Positions 25,175 to 32,693 of a DNA stretch of 64,000 bases are shown here, piece after piece. The translations under genes and the position numbers were made by a program. The notes beneath the pieces are model-generated. The model saw nothing but the letters and a program-made list of their open reading frames with translations, had not been told where the DNA came from and did no database searches. The stretch covers positions 7,699,386-7,763,385 of the forward strand of contig NZ_VFPP01000001.1 in the NCBI RefSeq assembly GCF_006716745.1, read 5' to 3'. Positions within the stretch are counted from its first letter, which is position 1. Every line of letters starts with the position of its first letter. The DNA is from Saccharothrix saharensis (lineage in GTDB: Bacteria; Actinomycetota; Actinomycetes; Mycobacteriales; Pseudonocardiaceae).

Positions 25175-25208
25175 GTTGTCAAGAACCGGCTCACCGACCG
25201 CTGACAAC
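25175..25208. promoter_or_regulatory. Inverted repeat upstream of candidate small RNA
   Basis: GTTGTCA (25175-25181) and TGACAAC (25202-25208) are perfect 7-bp inverted arms just upstream of the possible -10 at 25220. Operator role is inferred from position. Confidence 0.35.
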
Positions 25209-25224
25209 GCTCACGGGCTATCAC

Positions 25225-25401
25225 TGTGGTGTGCGTCGAGATGTCGGGGACTCCGCACGCTGCGAGGGGGAGGTGCGTCCCGTCCCGCGTAGTCGGGGAG
25301 CCGCGCGGGGCGGGGCGTGCGCGCCAGGGCTTGGCCACGGGGGCCCCGCCCGTGCCAAGGAATAGGCCGCGGGGAGAGCTTCCGATGGGCTCTCCCCGCG
25401 G
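25225..25401 (+). ncRNA. Candidate structured small RNA with three consecutive hairpins
   Basis: No gene fits this interval between the DUF4262 terminator and a convergent gene. Three stems lie in series. A 15-bp stem pairs 25275-25289 with 25304-25318; three of its pairs are G-U on the + strand, so the - strand would fold worse. Next is CTTGG(C)CACGGG paired with CCCGTGCCAAG (25330-25359). Last is a perfect 13-bp terminator-like stem (25367-25379 with 25389-25401). TATCAC at 25220-25225 could be a -10; the 5' end is a guess. No known RNA family is recognised. It could instead be a long 3' UTR or an attenuator. Confidence 0.4.
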
Positions 25402-25411
25402 TGCGCGCCCG

Positions 25412-25975
25412 CTACGGCGTCCGGCCGAGCAGGGCGATCAGCCTGGTCTGCGGGTCGGCGTCGTCGGGCACCGGCACCGGCGGGTCGAACAGCCCGCTCG
25501 CCGCCCACGCCTCGGCGTTGGGCTCGATGTAGCCCAGCACCGCCTCGGCGAGGTCCGGGTCGATCCGCTCCTCCGCGCCGATGGCGCGGGCCAGGTCCCA
25601 GGCGTGCACCGCCAGGTCGGAGGTCATCTGCCAGCCGTACTCGACCGCCGTGGCCTTGCCGTAGCTCAGGTGCACCGGCTTGAGCAGCGCCTTCGGCGCG
25701 ATCCACGCCTCCCGTGCCGCGGCCGCCGCCAGCACCCACGAGTGCAGCGGGTCGTCGCCGAGCTGGTCGCCGTCGAACCGGTCGCCCACCTGCTCGACCG
25801 TGCAGCCCGCCAGGAGTTCCGGCGCCCACAGCTGCTCGTGGACCAGGTGGTTGACCAGGTTCCGGACCGACCACTCCTTGCAGGGTGTGTCCCAGTCCCA
25901 CTGCTCGGGGCGCACCCGGCGCACCCGCGAGTCGAACTCCGTCATCGCGCGTCCGTGAGCCTCGATCAGATCCAC
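25412..25975 (-). CDS. TIGR03086-family DinB-like metal-binding protein
   Basis: 187 residues in the mycothiol-dependent maleylpyruvate isomerase/DinB-like fold. The three expected metal-ligand regions are TPCKEWSVRNLVNHLVHEQL, the SDLAVHAWDLARA helix and a middle helix with RPEQWDWDTPC. TIGR03086 members are widespread in actinobacteria and may be mycothiol-dependent enzymes, but none of their reactions is established. It stands alone, divergent from the POT transporter. Confidence 0.88.
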   Translation of the reverse strand: MDLIEAHGRAMTEFDSRVRRVRPEQWDWDTPCKEWSVRNLVNHLVHEQLWAPELLAGCTVEQVGDRFDGDQLGDDPLHSWVLAAAAAREAWIAPKALLKPVHLSYGKATAVEYGWQMTSDLAVHAWDLARAIGAEERIDPDLAEAVLGYIEPNAEAWAASGLFDPPVPVPDDADPQTRLIALLGRTP

Positions 25976-26124
25976 CTCACGAGTGCACCAAACGTTGAAG
26001 CGGAGCGCACCCCGAGGTTGTGGAGTAGGCCACTCGGGCGCATCGGGATTTCTTCCAGTACACCCGTACGGCGTAACGTGACCCGGTACGCCGACGGTGA
26101 CATCGTTGACACCAGGAGGACCAC

Positions 26125-27600
26125 GTGAGCGCCACGAGCGCTGTCTCCACCCCGCAGCGGGGCTTCTTCGGCCACCCCCGAGGACTGTCGACGCTGTTCT
26201 TCACCGAGCTGTGGGAGCGCTTCTCCTACTACGGGATGAAGGCGATCCTCGCCTACTACCTGTACCGCTCCGTCGACGAGGGCGCGCTCGGGCTCGACAA
26301 GAGCTTCGCGCTGTCGTTGGTCGCCATCTACGGCGCGTCGGTCTACATGTCCGGCGTGGCGGGTGGCTGGCTGGCCGACCGCGTGCTCGGCGGGCAGCGC
26401 GCCGTGTTCCACGGCGGCGTGCTGATCATGCTCGGGCACGTCGCGCTCGCGCTGCCGATCGGCGTCACGGGCGTCTACACCGGCCTCGTGCTGATCGTGC
26501 TGGGCACGGGCCTGCTCAAGCCGAACATCTCCACCGTGGTCGGCGGCCTGTACGACCGGCAGGACCCGCGACGCGACTCCGGCTTCACGATCTTCTACAT
26601 GGGCATCAACCTCGGCGGCTTCCTCGCGCCGCTGGTGTGCGGGTTCCTCGGCGAGACCTACGACTGGCACCTGGGCTTCGGCGCGGCGGCCGTCGGCATG
26701 GCGCTGGGCCTGGTCGTGTACCGGCTCGGCCGGCGCGGCCTGGGCGACTCGGCCGCCGTGCCGCCGTTCCCGCTGCCCGCGGCGGAGCGCGGTCGGGTGC
26801 TCGGCCGCATCCTCGCCGCGGTGGTCGGTTCGGTGGCGGTGGTGGCGCTGCTGGTGGTGCTCGGGGTGCTGGGCGCGGAGGGCGTGATCAACCTGATCAG
26901 CCTGCTGTCGGTGCTGCTGCCGATCGGCTACTTCACGGTGATGATCCGCAGCCCGCGCACCACGAAGGTGGAGCGGTCGCGGGTGATCGCCTACATCCCG
27001 CTGTTCGTGGCGGCGGCGATGTTCTGGCTGCTGTTCGAGCAGAGCGCGACGGTGATCGCGGCGTTCGCGGACACCCGGGTCGACACCGCGTTCCTCGGCC
27101 TGTCGTTCCCGCCGTCGTTCATCCAGTCGATCAACCCGGTGATGATCATCGCGGTGGCGCCGCTGTTCGCGCTGCTGTGGGTGAAGCTGGGGCGTCGCCA
27201 GCCCGCGACGCCGCGCAAGTTCGGCTACGCGCTGCTGCTGGTGGGCTTGTCGTTCCTGCTGATGATGGTCGCCAGCCAGGGTGACCCGTCGGTGCGGGTG
27301 AGCTTCCTGTGGTTGGTGCTGATGTATTTGGTGATGACGTGCGGCGAGCTGCTGCTGTCGCCGGTGGGCCTGTCCGTGACGACGAAGCTCGCGCCGCGGG
27401 CGTTCGCCTCGCAGACCATGGGGCTGTGGTTCCTGGCCACGGCGGCCGGCTCGGGCGTCGGCGCGATCGTGGTGCGGTTCTACAGCGACGAGAACGCGGT
27501 GGCGTACTTCGGCGTGCTGGGCGCGGTGGCGATCGGCCTGGGCGTCGCGCTCGTGGCGGCCACGAAGTCGATCCACCGGTTGATGCAGGGCGTCGACTGA
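26125..27600 (+). CDS. POT/PTR-family proton-coupled di- and tripeptide transporter
   Basis: 491 residues, about 14 transmembrane helices. POT signatures: ExxER motif in FFTELWERFSYYGMKAIL, the GGWLADRVLGG loop, KPNISTVVGGLYD, and FTIFYMGINLGGFLAP. The mechanism is proton-driven import of small peptides. AGGAGG lies 6-7 nt before GTG 26125. It probably recovers peptides made by secreted proteases such as the S1 protease in this window. A perfect 16-bp terminator follows. Confidence 0.95.
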   Translation: MSATSAVSTPQRGFFGHPRGLSTLFFTELWERFSYYGMKAILAYYLYRSVDEGALGLDKSFALSLVAIYGASVYMSGVAGGWLADRVLGGQRAVFHGGVLIMLGHVALALPIGVTGVYTGLVLIVLGTGLLKPNISTVVGGLYDRQDPRRDSGFTIFYMGINLGGFLAPLVCGFLGETYDWHLGFGAAAVGMALGLVVYRLGRRGLGDSAAVPPFPLPAAERGRVLGRILAAVVGSVAVVALLVVLGVLGAEGVINLISLLSVLLPIGYFTVMIRSPRTTKVERSRVIAYIPLFVAAAMFWLLFEQSATVIAAFADTRVDTAFLGLSFPPSFIQSINPVMIIAVAPLFALLWVKLGRRQPATPRKFGYALLLVGLSFLLMMVASQGDPSVRVSFLWLVLMYLVMTCGELLLSPVGLSVTTKLAPRAFASQTMGLWFLATAAGSGVGAIVVRFYSDENAVAYFGVLGAVAIGLGVALVAATKSIHRLMQGVD

Positions 27601-27609
27601 CGTGACGCC

Positions 27610-27646
27610 GTCCGGTGAGGGGCGTGCGCCACGCCCCTCACCGGAC
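27610..27646. terminator. Perfect 16-bp bidirectional terminator
   Basis: 27610-27625 pairs exactly with 27631-27646 around a GCGCC loop, 9 nt after the POT gene and 3 nt before the end of the convergent NmrA gene. Confidence 0.85.
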
Positions 27647-27649
27647 CGC

Positions 27650-28492
27650 TCACTCGAACGCCGCCGCGTTGCGCGCGGCCCAGTCCGCGAAGGAGCCCGC
27701 GGTCCGGCCGAGGACCCGTTCGACGTCCGGGCTCACCCGCTGCTCGTCGGCGGTCGGCGAGCCCAGGATGGCCAGCGTGGCGTCCGCGATCACCTCCGGC
27801 ATGAACGCCGTCATCCCCGCCCTGGCCTCGTCCCGGCTCAGCTCCACGAACCGCACCGGCTCGCCCACCGCGTCCCCGATCGCCGCGACCTGCTGCCGCG
27901 GCGTGACCGCCGCCGGCCCGGTCAGCACGTAGGTCCGGCCGCCGTGGCCCGCCTCCAGCAACGCCGCCGCCGCCACCCCGGCGATGTCGTCCGGGTCGAT
28001 GACCGGCAGCGCCACGTCCGCGAACGGCGCGGCGGCCATCCGTCGCCCGCGGACCGTCCCGGCCCACGCGTAGCTGTTCGAGGCGAAACCGCCCGGCCGC
28101 AGCACGGTCCACTCCAGGCCCGACCGCGTGACGGCCTCCTCCAGCTCCGGGTTGTGCCGTCCCGTGCCGACGCCCTGTGAGGACAGCAGCACGACCCGCT
28201 CGACGCCACCGGCGCGCGCGAGGTCCAGCACCTCGCCGAGCACGGTCCCGTTGCCGCCGTGGGCGGTGAAGTCACCCGACGTCAGCAGGAACAGCGCCGT
28301 CGCGCCGTCGAACGCGGGCCGCAGGCTCCCCGGCTGCGTGAGGTCCGCCCGCACGTGCCGCACGTCCGGGTGCGTGCCCTCGGCCGGTACGCCGCGCGAC
28401 ACGGCCGTCACCCGCTCGCCCGCCTCGACCAACGTCCGCACCAGCGTTCGGCCGACGTTCCCGGTCGCCCCGGTCACCACGATCATGTCCAC
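27650..28492 (-). CDS. NmrA-like NAD(P)H-binding reductase (atypical SDR)
   Basis: A 280-residue Rossmann protein. The nucleotide motif VTGATGNVGRTLV is at residues 6-18. ALFLLTSGDF, VVLLSSQGVG and LRPGGFASNSYAW match the NmrA/QOR2/AzoB group. Atypical SDRs of this kind act as quinone or azo reductases or redox-sensing proteins. It is divergent from an HxlR regulator, a pairing typical of electrophile or quinone stress responses. Substrate unknown. Confidence 0.9.
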   Translation of the reverse strand: MDMIVVTGATGNVGRTLVRTLVEAGERVTAVSRGVPAEGTHPDVRHVRADLTQPGSLRPAFDGATALFLLTSGDFTAHGGNGTVLGEVLDLARAGGVERVVLLSSQGVGTGRHNPELEEAVTRSGLEWTVLRPGGFASNSYAWAGTVRGRRMAAAPFADVALPVIDPDDIAGVAAAALLEAGHGGRTYVLTGPAAVTPRQQVAAIGDAVGEPVRFVELSRDEARAGMTAFMPEVIADATLAILGSPTADEQRVSPDVERVLGRTAGSFADWAARNAAAFE

Positions 28493-28531
28493 TCCCCGTC
28501 GTCCGCGTTCTCGGTACGGCGCAGAAGCTAA

Positions 28532-28544
28532 TATCCCGGGGATA
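28532..28544. promoter_or_regulatory. Palindrome in NmrA/HxlR divergent promoter
   Basis: TATCCCGGGGATA is a 13-mer palindrome with one central base, in the 92-bp gap between the divergent genes. A second, weaker dyad (TAGTGGGTACCTA) follows directly. Likely HxlR operator by position. Confidence 0.5.
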
Positions 28545-28584
28545 GTGGGTACCTAGAGGAAAGTAATGGCGGAGGGGGTTCCGT

Positions 28585-28980
28585 GTGACCAGCGGCACAG
28601 CGGCCGACCCGGAGTCGGCCTGTCCCATCGCGCCGGTGGTGGACCTCGTGTTCAGCCGCTGGACGACCCCGATCCTGTGGGCGCTCAACGAGTTCGGCCG
28701 GCAGCGGTTCGTCGAGCTGTCCCGCCGCATCACCACCATCACGCCCAAGGTGCTGACCCAGCGGCTGCGGCAGTTGGAGCGCGACGGGCTCGTGGTGCGC
28801 ACCTACCACGCCGAGGTGCCGCCCAGGGTGGAGTACGAGATCAGCGAACTCGGGCGCAGCCTCGCGCCCTTGTTCGCGCACCTGGCCGAGTGGTCCGCGG
28901 CGAACCTGGGGAAAGTGGAACGGGCGCGACAGGAGCACGACGGCAAAGAGCGGATCGGGGTCCGGAGAAATCCGCACTGA
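28585..28980 (+). CDS. HxlR-family winged-helix regulator
   Basis: 131 residues from GTG 28585, with GGAGGGGG upstream. HxlR features: a conserved cysteine near the N-terminus (SACPIAPVVDLVFSRWTTPIL), PKVLTQRLRQLERDGLV as recognition helix, and PPRVEYEISELGRSL as the wing. Family members (YodB, HypR) sense quinones or oxidants through that cysteine. It probably controls the divergent NmrA-like reductase. A hairpin terminator follows. Confidence 0.94.
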   Translation: MTSGTAADPESACPIAPVVDLVFSRWTTPILWALNEFGRQRFVELSRRITTITPKVLTQRLRQLERDGLVVRTYHAEVPPRVEYEISELGRSLAPLFAHLAEWSAANLGKVERARQEHDGKERIGVRRNPH

Positions 28981-28996
28981 TGCGGAAAGGACGCAA

Positions 28997-29027
28997 CGAC
29001 CCGCCGCGGCGGCGGTGCGGCGGGTCG
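28997..29027. terminator. Hairpin between HxlR and P450 genes
   Basis: An 11-bp perfect stem (28997-29007 with 29017-29027) and 9-nt loop, 16 nt after the HxlR stop, between convergent genes. Confidence 0.65.
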
Positions 29028-29062
29028 GCGCGCGATACCAGCATGCACCACAGAGCTGAGGC

Positions 29063-30361
29063 TCAGCTGATGGTTTGACCGATCGGGTGGTGTTTTTTCA
29101 CGCCGGTGGAAACCGGGAGCCGGTCCGCGCCCCGGATCACCCGCGACGGACGCCGGTGCACGCGGCCCGCCGCCTTCAGGTCGGGGAACCGCCGGAAGAG
29201 CCCGCGCAGCGCCGCCGCGCCCTCCATGCGGGCCAGTCCCGCGCCCAGGCAGTAGTGGATGCCGGAGGAGAACGCCAGGTGCTCGCGCACGTCCGCGCGG
29301 TCCGGGTCGAACCGGTGCGGGTCGGCGAACACCGCCGGGTCGCGGTTGGCCGCCGCCAGCATGAGCATGACCGGGGTGCCCTTCGGCAGCCGGGTGCCCG
29401 CGACCTCGGTGGACTCGAACGGCACCCGCACCGTGTACTGCACCGGCGGGTCGTGGCGCAGCGTCTCCTCCACGACGGCATCGGCGTAACCCGGGTCGGC
29501 GAGCAGGCGTTCGCGGACCCCGGGGTGCCCGAGGACCTCCAGCACCGCGTTGCCGATCAGGTTCACCGTGGTCTCGAACCCGGCCACCAGCAGCAGTTCC
29601 GTGGTCGCGATCAGGTCCTCGCGGGACAGGTCGTCGTGCGCGGCCAGTGCGGACACGACGTCGTCGCCACCGGGGTGCCGCCGCCGGTGCGCGATCAGGT
29701 CGTCCAGGAACGCCTCGAACTCGCGCAACGCCGCCTGCAACGCCCGCATCTCGCGCAGGTCCCGCACGCCGTCGAGCGCGTTGACCAACGCGCTGCCCCA
29801 CCGGGCGAACGCGGCGTGGTCCGCGCCGGGCACGCCGAGCAGGTCGGCGATCACCTGGATCGGCACCCTGGCCGCGAAGTCGCCGACGAGGTCGAACGTC
29901 GGCCGGTCCGCCACCTCGTCCAGGTACTCCTCGACCACCCGCTCCACCGTGGCCGTCCGGTCGCGCAGCCCGCGCGGCGTGAACCACGGCGCGACCAGCC
30001 GCCGCAGGCGGGTGTGGTCGGGCGGGTTGCGGACGAGGAACGACTCCTCGACGGGGTTCACCAGCCGCCGTCCGTCCACCTGGACCGACGCGTCCACCGG
30101 CGACAGCGCGCCCGCGGGCAGCGGGCCGAACCCGGGATCGCGCAGGAGCCGCGAGCACAGCTCGTGCGAGGCGGTCAGGTACAGCCCCATCCTGGTCGGC
30201 ACCAGCACGCCCCGCCCGCGCACCGACTCGTACACCGGGTAGGGGTCGCGGGAGGGGCTCAGGCCGAGCAACCGGGCGGCGGGGTCGCCGAGGAGGGCTT
30301 GCGCGCGGACGACGGCGCGTCCCAGGAACAGCAGCGTCGCGTTCTTCACCGTGGACGGCAT
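29063..30361 (-). CDS. Cytochrome P450
   Basis: 432 residues from ATG 30361. I-helix AGFETT at 260-265, ExxR Glu299-Arg302 (EETLR), heme loop FSSGIHYCLGAGLARME with Cys371 as axial ligand. RNPPDHTRLRRLV is the C-helix. The soluble actinobacterial P450 would need separate ferredoxin and reductase, neither of which is nearby. The N-terminal 25 residues are unusually hydrophobic (ATLLFLGRAVVRAQALLG). Substrate unknown; no polyketide or peptide synthase gene is in the window. Longer in-frame starts to 30430 look spurious. Confidence 0.95.
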   Translation of the reverse strand: MPSTVKNATLLFLGRAVVRAQALLGDPAARLLGLSPSRDPYPVYESVRGRGVLVPTRMGLYLTASHELCSRLLRDPGFGPLPAGALSPVDASVQVDGRRLVNPVEESFLVRNPPDHTRLRRLVAPWFTPRGLRDRTATVERVVEEYLDEVADRPTFDLVGDFAARVPIQVIADLLGVPGADHAAFARWGSALVNALDGVRDLREMRALQAALREFEAFLDDLIAHRRRHPGGDDVVSALAAHDDLSREDLIATTELLLVAGFETTVNLIGNAVLEVLGHPGVRERLLADPGYADAVVEETLRHDPPVQYTVRVPFESTEVAGTRLPKGTPVMLMLAAANRDPAVFADPHRFDPDRADVREHLAFSSGIHYCLGAGLARMEGAAALRGLFRRFPDLKAAGRVHRRPSRVIRGADRLPVSTGVKKHHPIGQTIS

Positions 30362-30445
30362 GCCACCACGGTGGCGTGAACGCGAGAAAGGTTCAAGCGC
30401 GGGCCGGGCACGGAAAACCGATGGCGGCACCGGACCGGCCGGAAC

Positions 30446-30451
30446 TACGCT
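30446..30451 (+). promoter_or_regulatory. Possible -10 element for a leaderless kinase mRNA
   Basis: TACGCT fits the TANNNT actinobacterial -10 and ends 8 nt before GTG 30460, where no ribosome site is visible. A transcript starting at the GTG would be leaderless. No convincing -35 was found. Confidence 0.35.
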
Positions 30452-30459
30452 CCGGCCCG

Positions 30460-30942
30460 GTGACCACCGTCCTGTGGCTCCTCGGCCCGTCCGGCGTCGG
30501 CAAGTCGACGGTCGGCTGGCACGTCTACCGCTCGCTGGACCGCGCGTCCTACGTCGACACCGACCAGCTCGGCCTCTGCTTCCCCGCGCCCGCCGACGAC
30601 CCCGGGAACCACGTGGTCAAGTCGAGCGCGCTGGGCGCGTTGTGGCCCGAGTACAAGGGTTCCCCGCTCGTCGTCTCCGGCTTCCTCAACACGGTCGGGG
30701 AAGCCCGCCTGTACACCGATCGCCTGTCCGGCGCCGACATCACGCTGTGCCGGTTGCGGGTGAACCGGGCCGAGCTGCGTGACCGGTTCCTCGGCCGCGG
30801 GTGGCTCGTCGAGCAGGTCGACCAGGCGCTCGCCGACGCCGACGCGCTGGAGCGCGCCGACTTCGCCGACTTCACCGTGGACACCGACGGCCGCGCGCCC
30901 GCCGACATCGCGGCCGGGATCCGGGCGAGGTGGACCGCGTGA
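30460..30942 (+). CDS. Small P-loop kinase-like NTPase, tandem paralogue 1
   Basis: 160 residues from GTG 30460. The protein starts with a beta strand and Walker A, VLWLLGPSGVGKSTVGW (Lys15), then YVDTDQLGLCFP resembling the substrate Asp/DxD region of shikimate or adenylylsulfate-type kinases, a C-terminal LSGADITLCRLRV strand and arginine-containing lid segments. In-frame starts at 30376 and 30421 exist. GTG 30460 is preferred because the neighbour starts with the same VTVLW strand and is exactly as long (483 nt). Its stop overlaps the neighbour's GTG. Substrate unknown. Confidence 0.82.
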   Translation: MTTVLWLLGPSGVGKSTVGWHVYRSLDRASYVDTDQLGLCFPAPADDPGNHVVKSSALGALWPEYKGSPLVVSGFLNTVGEARLYTDRLSGADITLCRLRVNRAELRDRFLGRGWLVEQVDQALADADALERADFADFTVDTDGRAPADIAAGIRARWTA

Positions 30943-31421
30943 CCGTCCTGTGGATCGGCGGACCACGTGCCGTGGGCAAGTCGACCGTGGGCTGGGAGGT
31001 GTTCACCCGGCTCTCCGCCCGCACGAGGACCGGGTACGTGGACCTCGCCCAGATCACGTTCGCCACACCGCCGCTGGACGCGGCGGGCCGGGCGCGCCGG
31101 TTCGACGCGGTCCGGCGGGTGTACCGGGAAGCGGGCGCCCGGCACCTCGTCGTCACCGGCGGCCACGAGGACGTGGTGCCGGAGGCGCGGCTGTGCTGGC
31201 TGGCCGCGACCCACGACCAGCTCGTGGCACGGCTGCTCCTGCGCGGCGCGGGCAGGGGTCCGGCGATCCCCGGCGACGACCTCCGCGGCCTGGCCGGGGA
31301 AGAGCTGCGCCGCCTGGCCGCTCCCACCGTCGTGGTGGACGCCGACCTCCTGGTCGCCACCGACGGCCGACCCGTCGGGGAGATCGCGGCCGAGATCGTG
31401 GACCACTTCTTCGGCGGCTAA
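30939..31421 (+). CDS. Small P-loop kinase-like NTPase, tandem paralogue 2
   Basis: 160 residues from a GTG overlapping the upstream stop. VLWIGGPRAVGKSTVGWEVF (Lys14) mirrors the upstream paralogue, but the later parts diverge: YVDLAQITFATPP, HLVVTGGHEDVVPEARLCW and a long arginine-rich C-terminal half. The Walker A sequence lacks the usual second glycine (GPRAVGKST). Probably an ancient tandem duplication with altered specificity. It ends 4 bases inside the convergent P450 gene. Role unknown; the P450s on both sides suggest but do not prove a metabolic link. Confidence 0.85.
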   Translation: MTVLWIGGPRAVGKSTVGWEVFTRLSARTRTGYVDLAQITFATPPLDAAGRARRFDAVRRVYREAGARHLVVTGGHEDVVPEARLCWLAATHDQLVARLLLRGAGRGPAIPGDDLRGLAGEELRRLAAPTVVVDADLLVATDGRPVGEIAAEIVDHFFGG

Positions 31422-32599
31422 CCGTTGCGGGTGCGCACGACCAGGGACGCCAACCGCCACGTGCCGCCGTCCGGTGTCCGCTGGGGCGTCTCGGCCAACG
31501 CGAGGTCCGGGAACCGGTCCAACACGGCCGAGAGCGCCGCCTGGGTCTGCACCCGGGCGAACGCCGCACCGAGGCAGAAGTGCGCGCCGTGCGAGTAGCC
31601 GAGGTGGCCGGTCGACGGGACGCGCGTGACGTCCAGCTCGTCCGGCGCGTCGTACACGCGGGGGTCGCGGTTGGCCGACACGATCGCGGTCATCACCGGC
31701 TCGCCCTTGCCGATCACCACGTCGCCGAAGGCCACTTCCTCCCGCGGGAACCGCGGCACGGTGAGCAGCTGCGGGCCGACCCACCGCGTCAGCTCCTCCA
31801 CCGCGCGCGGCACCAGCCCCGGGTCCGCCCGCAGCGCGGCGAGCTGCTCGGGATGGGTGAGCAGCGCTTCCAGGCCGTTGACGATGAGGTTCGTCGGCGT
31901 CTGCCCGGCGATCACGAGCTGCCAGACCAGGGTGACGAGCTCCGCGTCGGTGAAGCGGTCACCGTCGGCGTCCCGCACCCGCAGCAGTTGGGAGATCAGG
32001 TCGTCGCCCGGTGACGTCCGGCGCAGCTCGACGGCCTCGATCGCGCCCTCGACGATCCCCGGGATCGCCGCGACGAACCCCGGGCCGTAACCGCTGACCA
32101 CGGCCACGCCGTACTCGCGCCACCGCGGCCGGTGCTCCGCGGGGATGCCCACCAGCTCGCAGATCACGTCCATCGGCAGCGGTCGGGCGAAGTGCTCCAG
32201 CAGGTCCGCGGTCGGGCCGTCGGGCAGGGCGTCGAGCAGCGCGGCCACGATCGCCTCGATCCGCGGCCGGAACTCCTCGGCCCGACGCGCGGTGAACGCG
32301 GGCGCGGCCAGCCGGCGCAGCCGCACGTGCTCGGGGCCGTTCAGCTCGGACATCGTGCGCAGGTACGGCCGGCAGTGCTCGGGGACGCCCGGCAGGCCCA
32401 TGAAGCTGTTCGGGCTCAGCTCGAAGCGCGGGTCGGCGAGCATCGCCTTGGCGTCCTCGTGCCGGGTGAGGACCCACATGTCGCCCATGCCGGGCAGCGG
32501 CATCCGGGCCACCGGGCAGCGCTCGCGCGCCTCGCCGTAGGCGGTGAACGGGTCCAGCAGCACCTCGGGTCGGGTGGGGTCGATCTCGGGAACGGTCAA
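31418..32599 (-). CDS. Cytochrome P450
   Basis: 393 residues from TTG 32599, chosen because CCGGAGG lies 6 nt upstream and the protein then begins VPEIDPTRPEVLLDPF like other CYP105/107-type enzymes; longer in-frame starts at ATG 32635 or beyond run into the operator region. I-helix AGQTPT (231-236), ExxR Glu269-Arg272, heme loop YSHGAHFCLGAAFARV with Cys342. Divergent from a TetR gene that may control it. Substrate unknown; secondary-metabolite tailoring or xenobiotic oxidation are both possible. Confidence 0.94.
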   Translation of the reverse strand: MTVPEIDPTRPEVLLDPFTAYGEARERCPVARMPLPGMGDMWVLTRHEDAKAMLADPRFELSPNSFMGLPGVPEHCRPYLRTMSELNGPEHVRLRRLAAPAFTARRAEEFRPRIEAIVAALLDALPDGPTADLLEHFARPLPMDVICELVGIPAEHRPRWREYGVAVVSGYGPGFVAAIPGIVEGAIEAVELRRTSPGDDLISQLLRVRDADGDRFTDAELVTLVWQLVIAGQTPTNLIVNGLEALLTHPEQLAALRADPGLVPRAVEELTRWVGPQLLTVPRFPREEVAFGDVVIGKGEPVMTAIVSANRDPRVYDAPDELDVTRVPSTGHLGYSHGAHFCLGAAFARVQTQAALSAVLDRFPDLALAETPQRTPDGGTWRLASLVVRTRNG

Positions 32600-32618
32600 C
32601 GCGATCCTCCGGAGGTTC

Positions 32619-32636
32619 ACATCAGATGTTCTCATC
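32619..32636. promoter_or_regulatory. Overlapping palindromes, probable TetR operator
   Basis: ACATC-A-GATGT (32619-32629) and GATG-TTCT-CATC (32625-32636) overlap between the divergent P450 and TetR starts. A -10-like TATCTT at 32653-32658 would place them at the -35 of the TetR promoter. Confidence 0.5.
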
Positions 32637-32693
32637 ATTTGAATGGTGACGGTATCTTGACCGGGCGATGCCGGGCAAACGGGGAGCGTGACG

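Noticed and set aside
25225..25401. 6C RNA, SRP RNA, RNase P RNA, tmRNA or a cobalamin/TPP riboswitch
   Set aside because: None of their conserved core sequences, such as paired C6 loops, the SRP tetraloop region or the TPP box, could be recognised.
29063..32599. Secondary-metabolite cluster around the two P450 genes
   Set aside because: No polyketide, peptide or terpene synthase, carrier protein or ferredoxin gene lies in the window.
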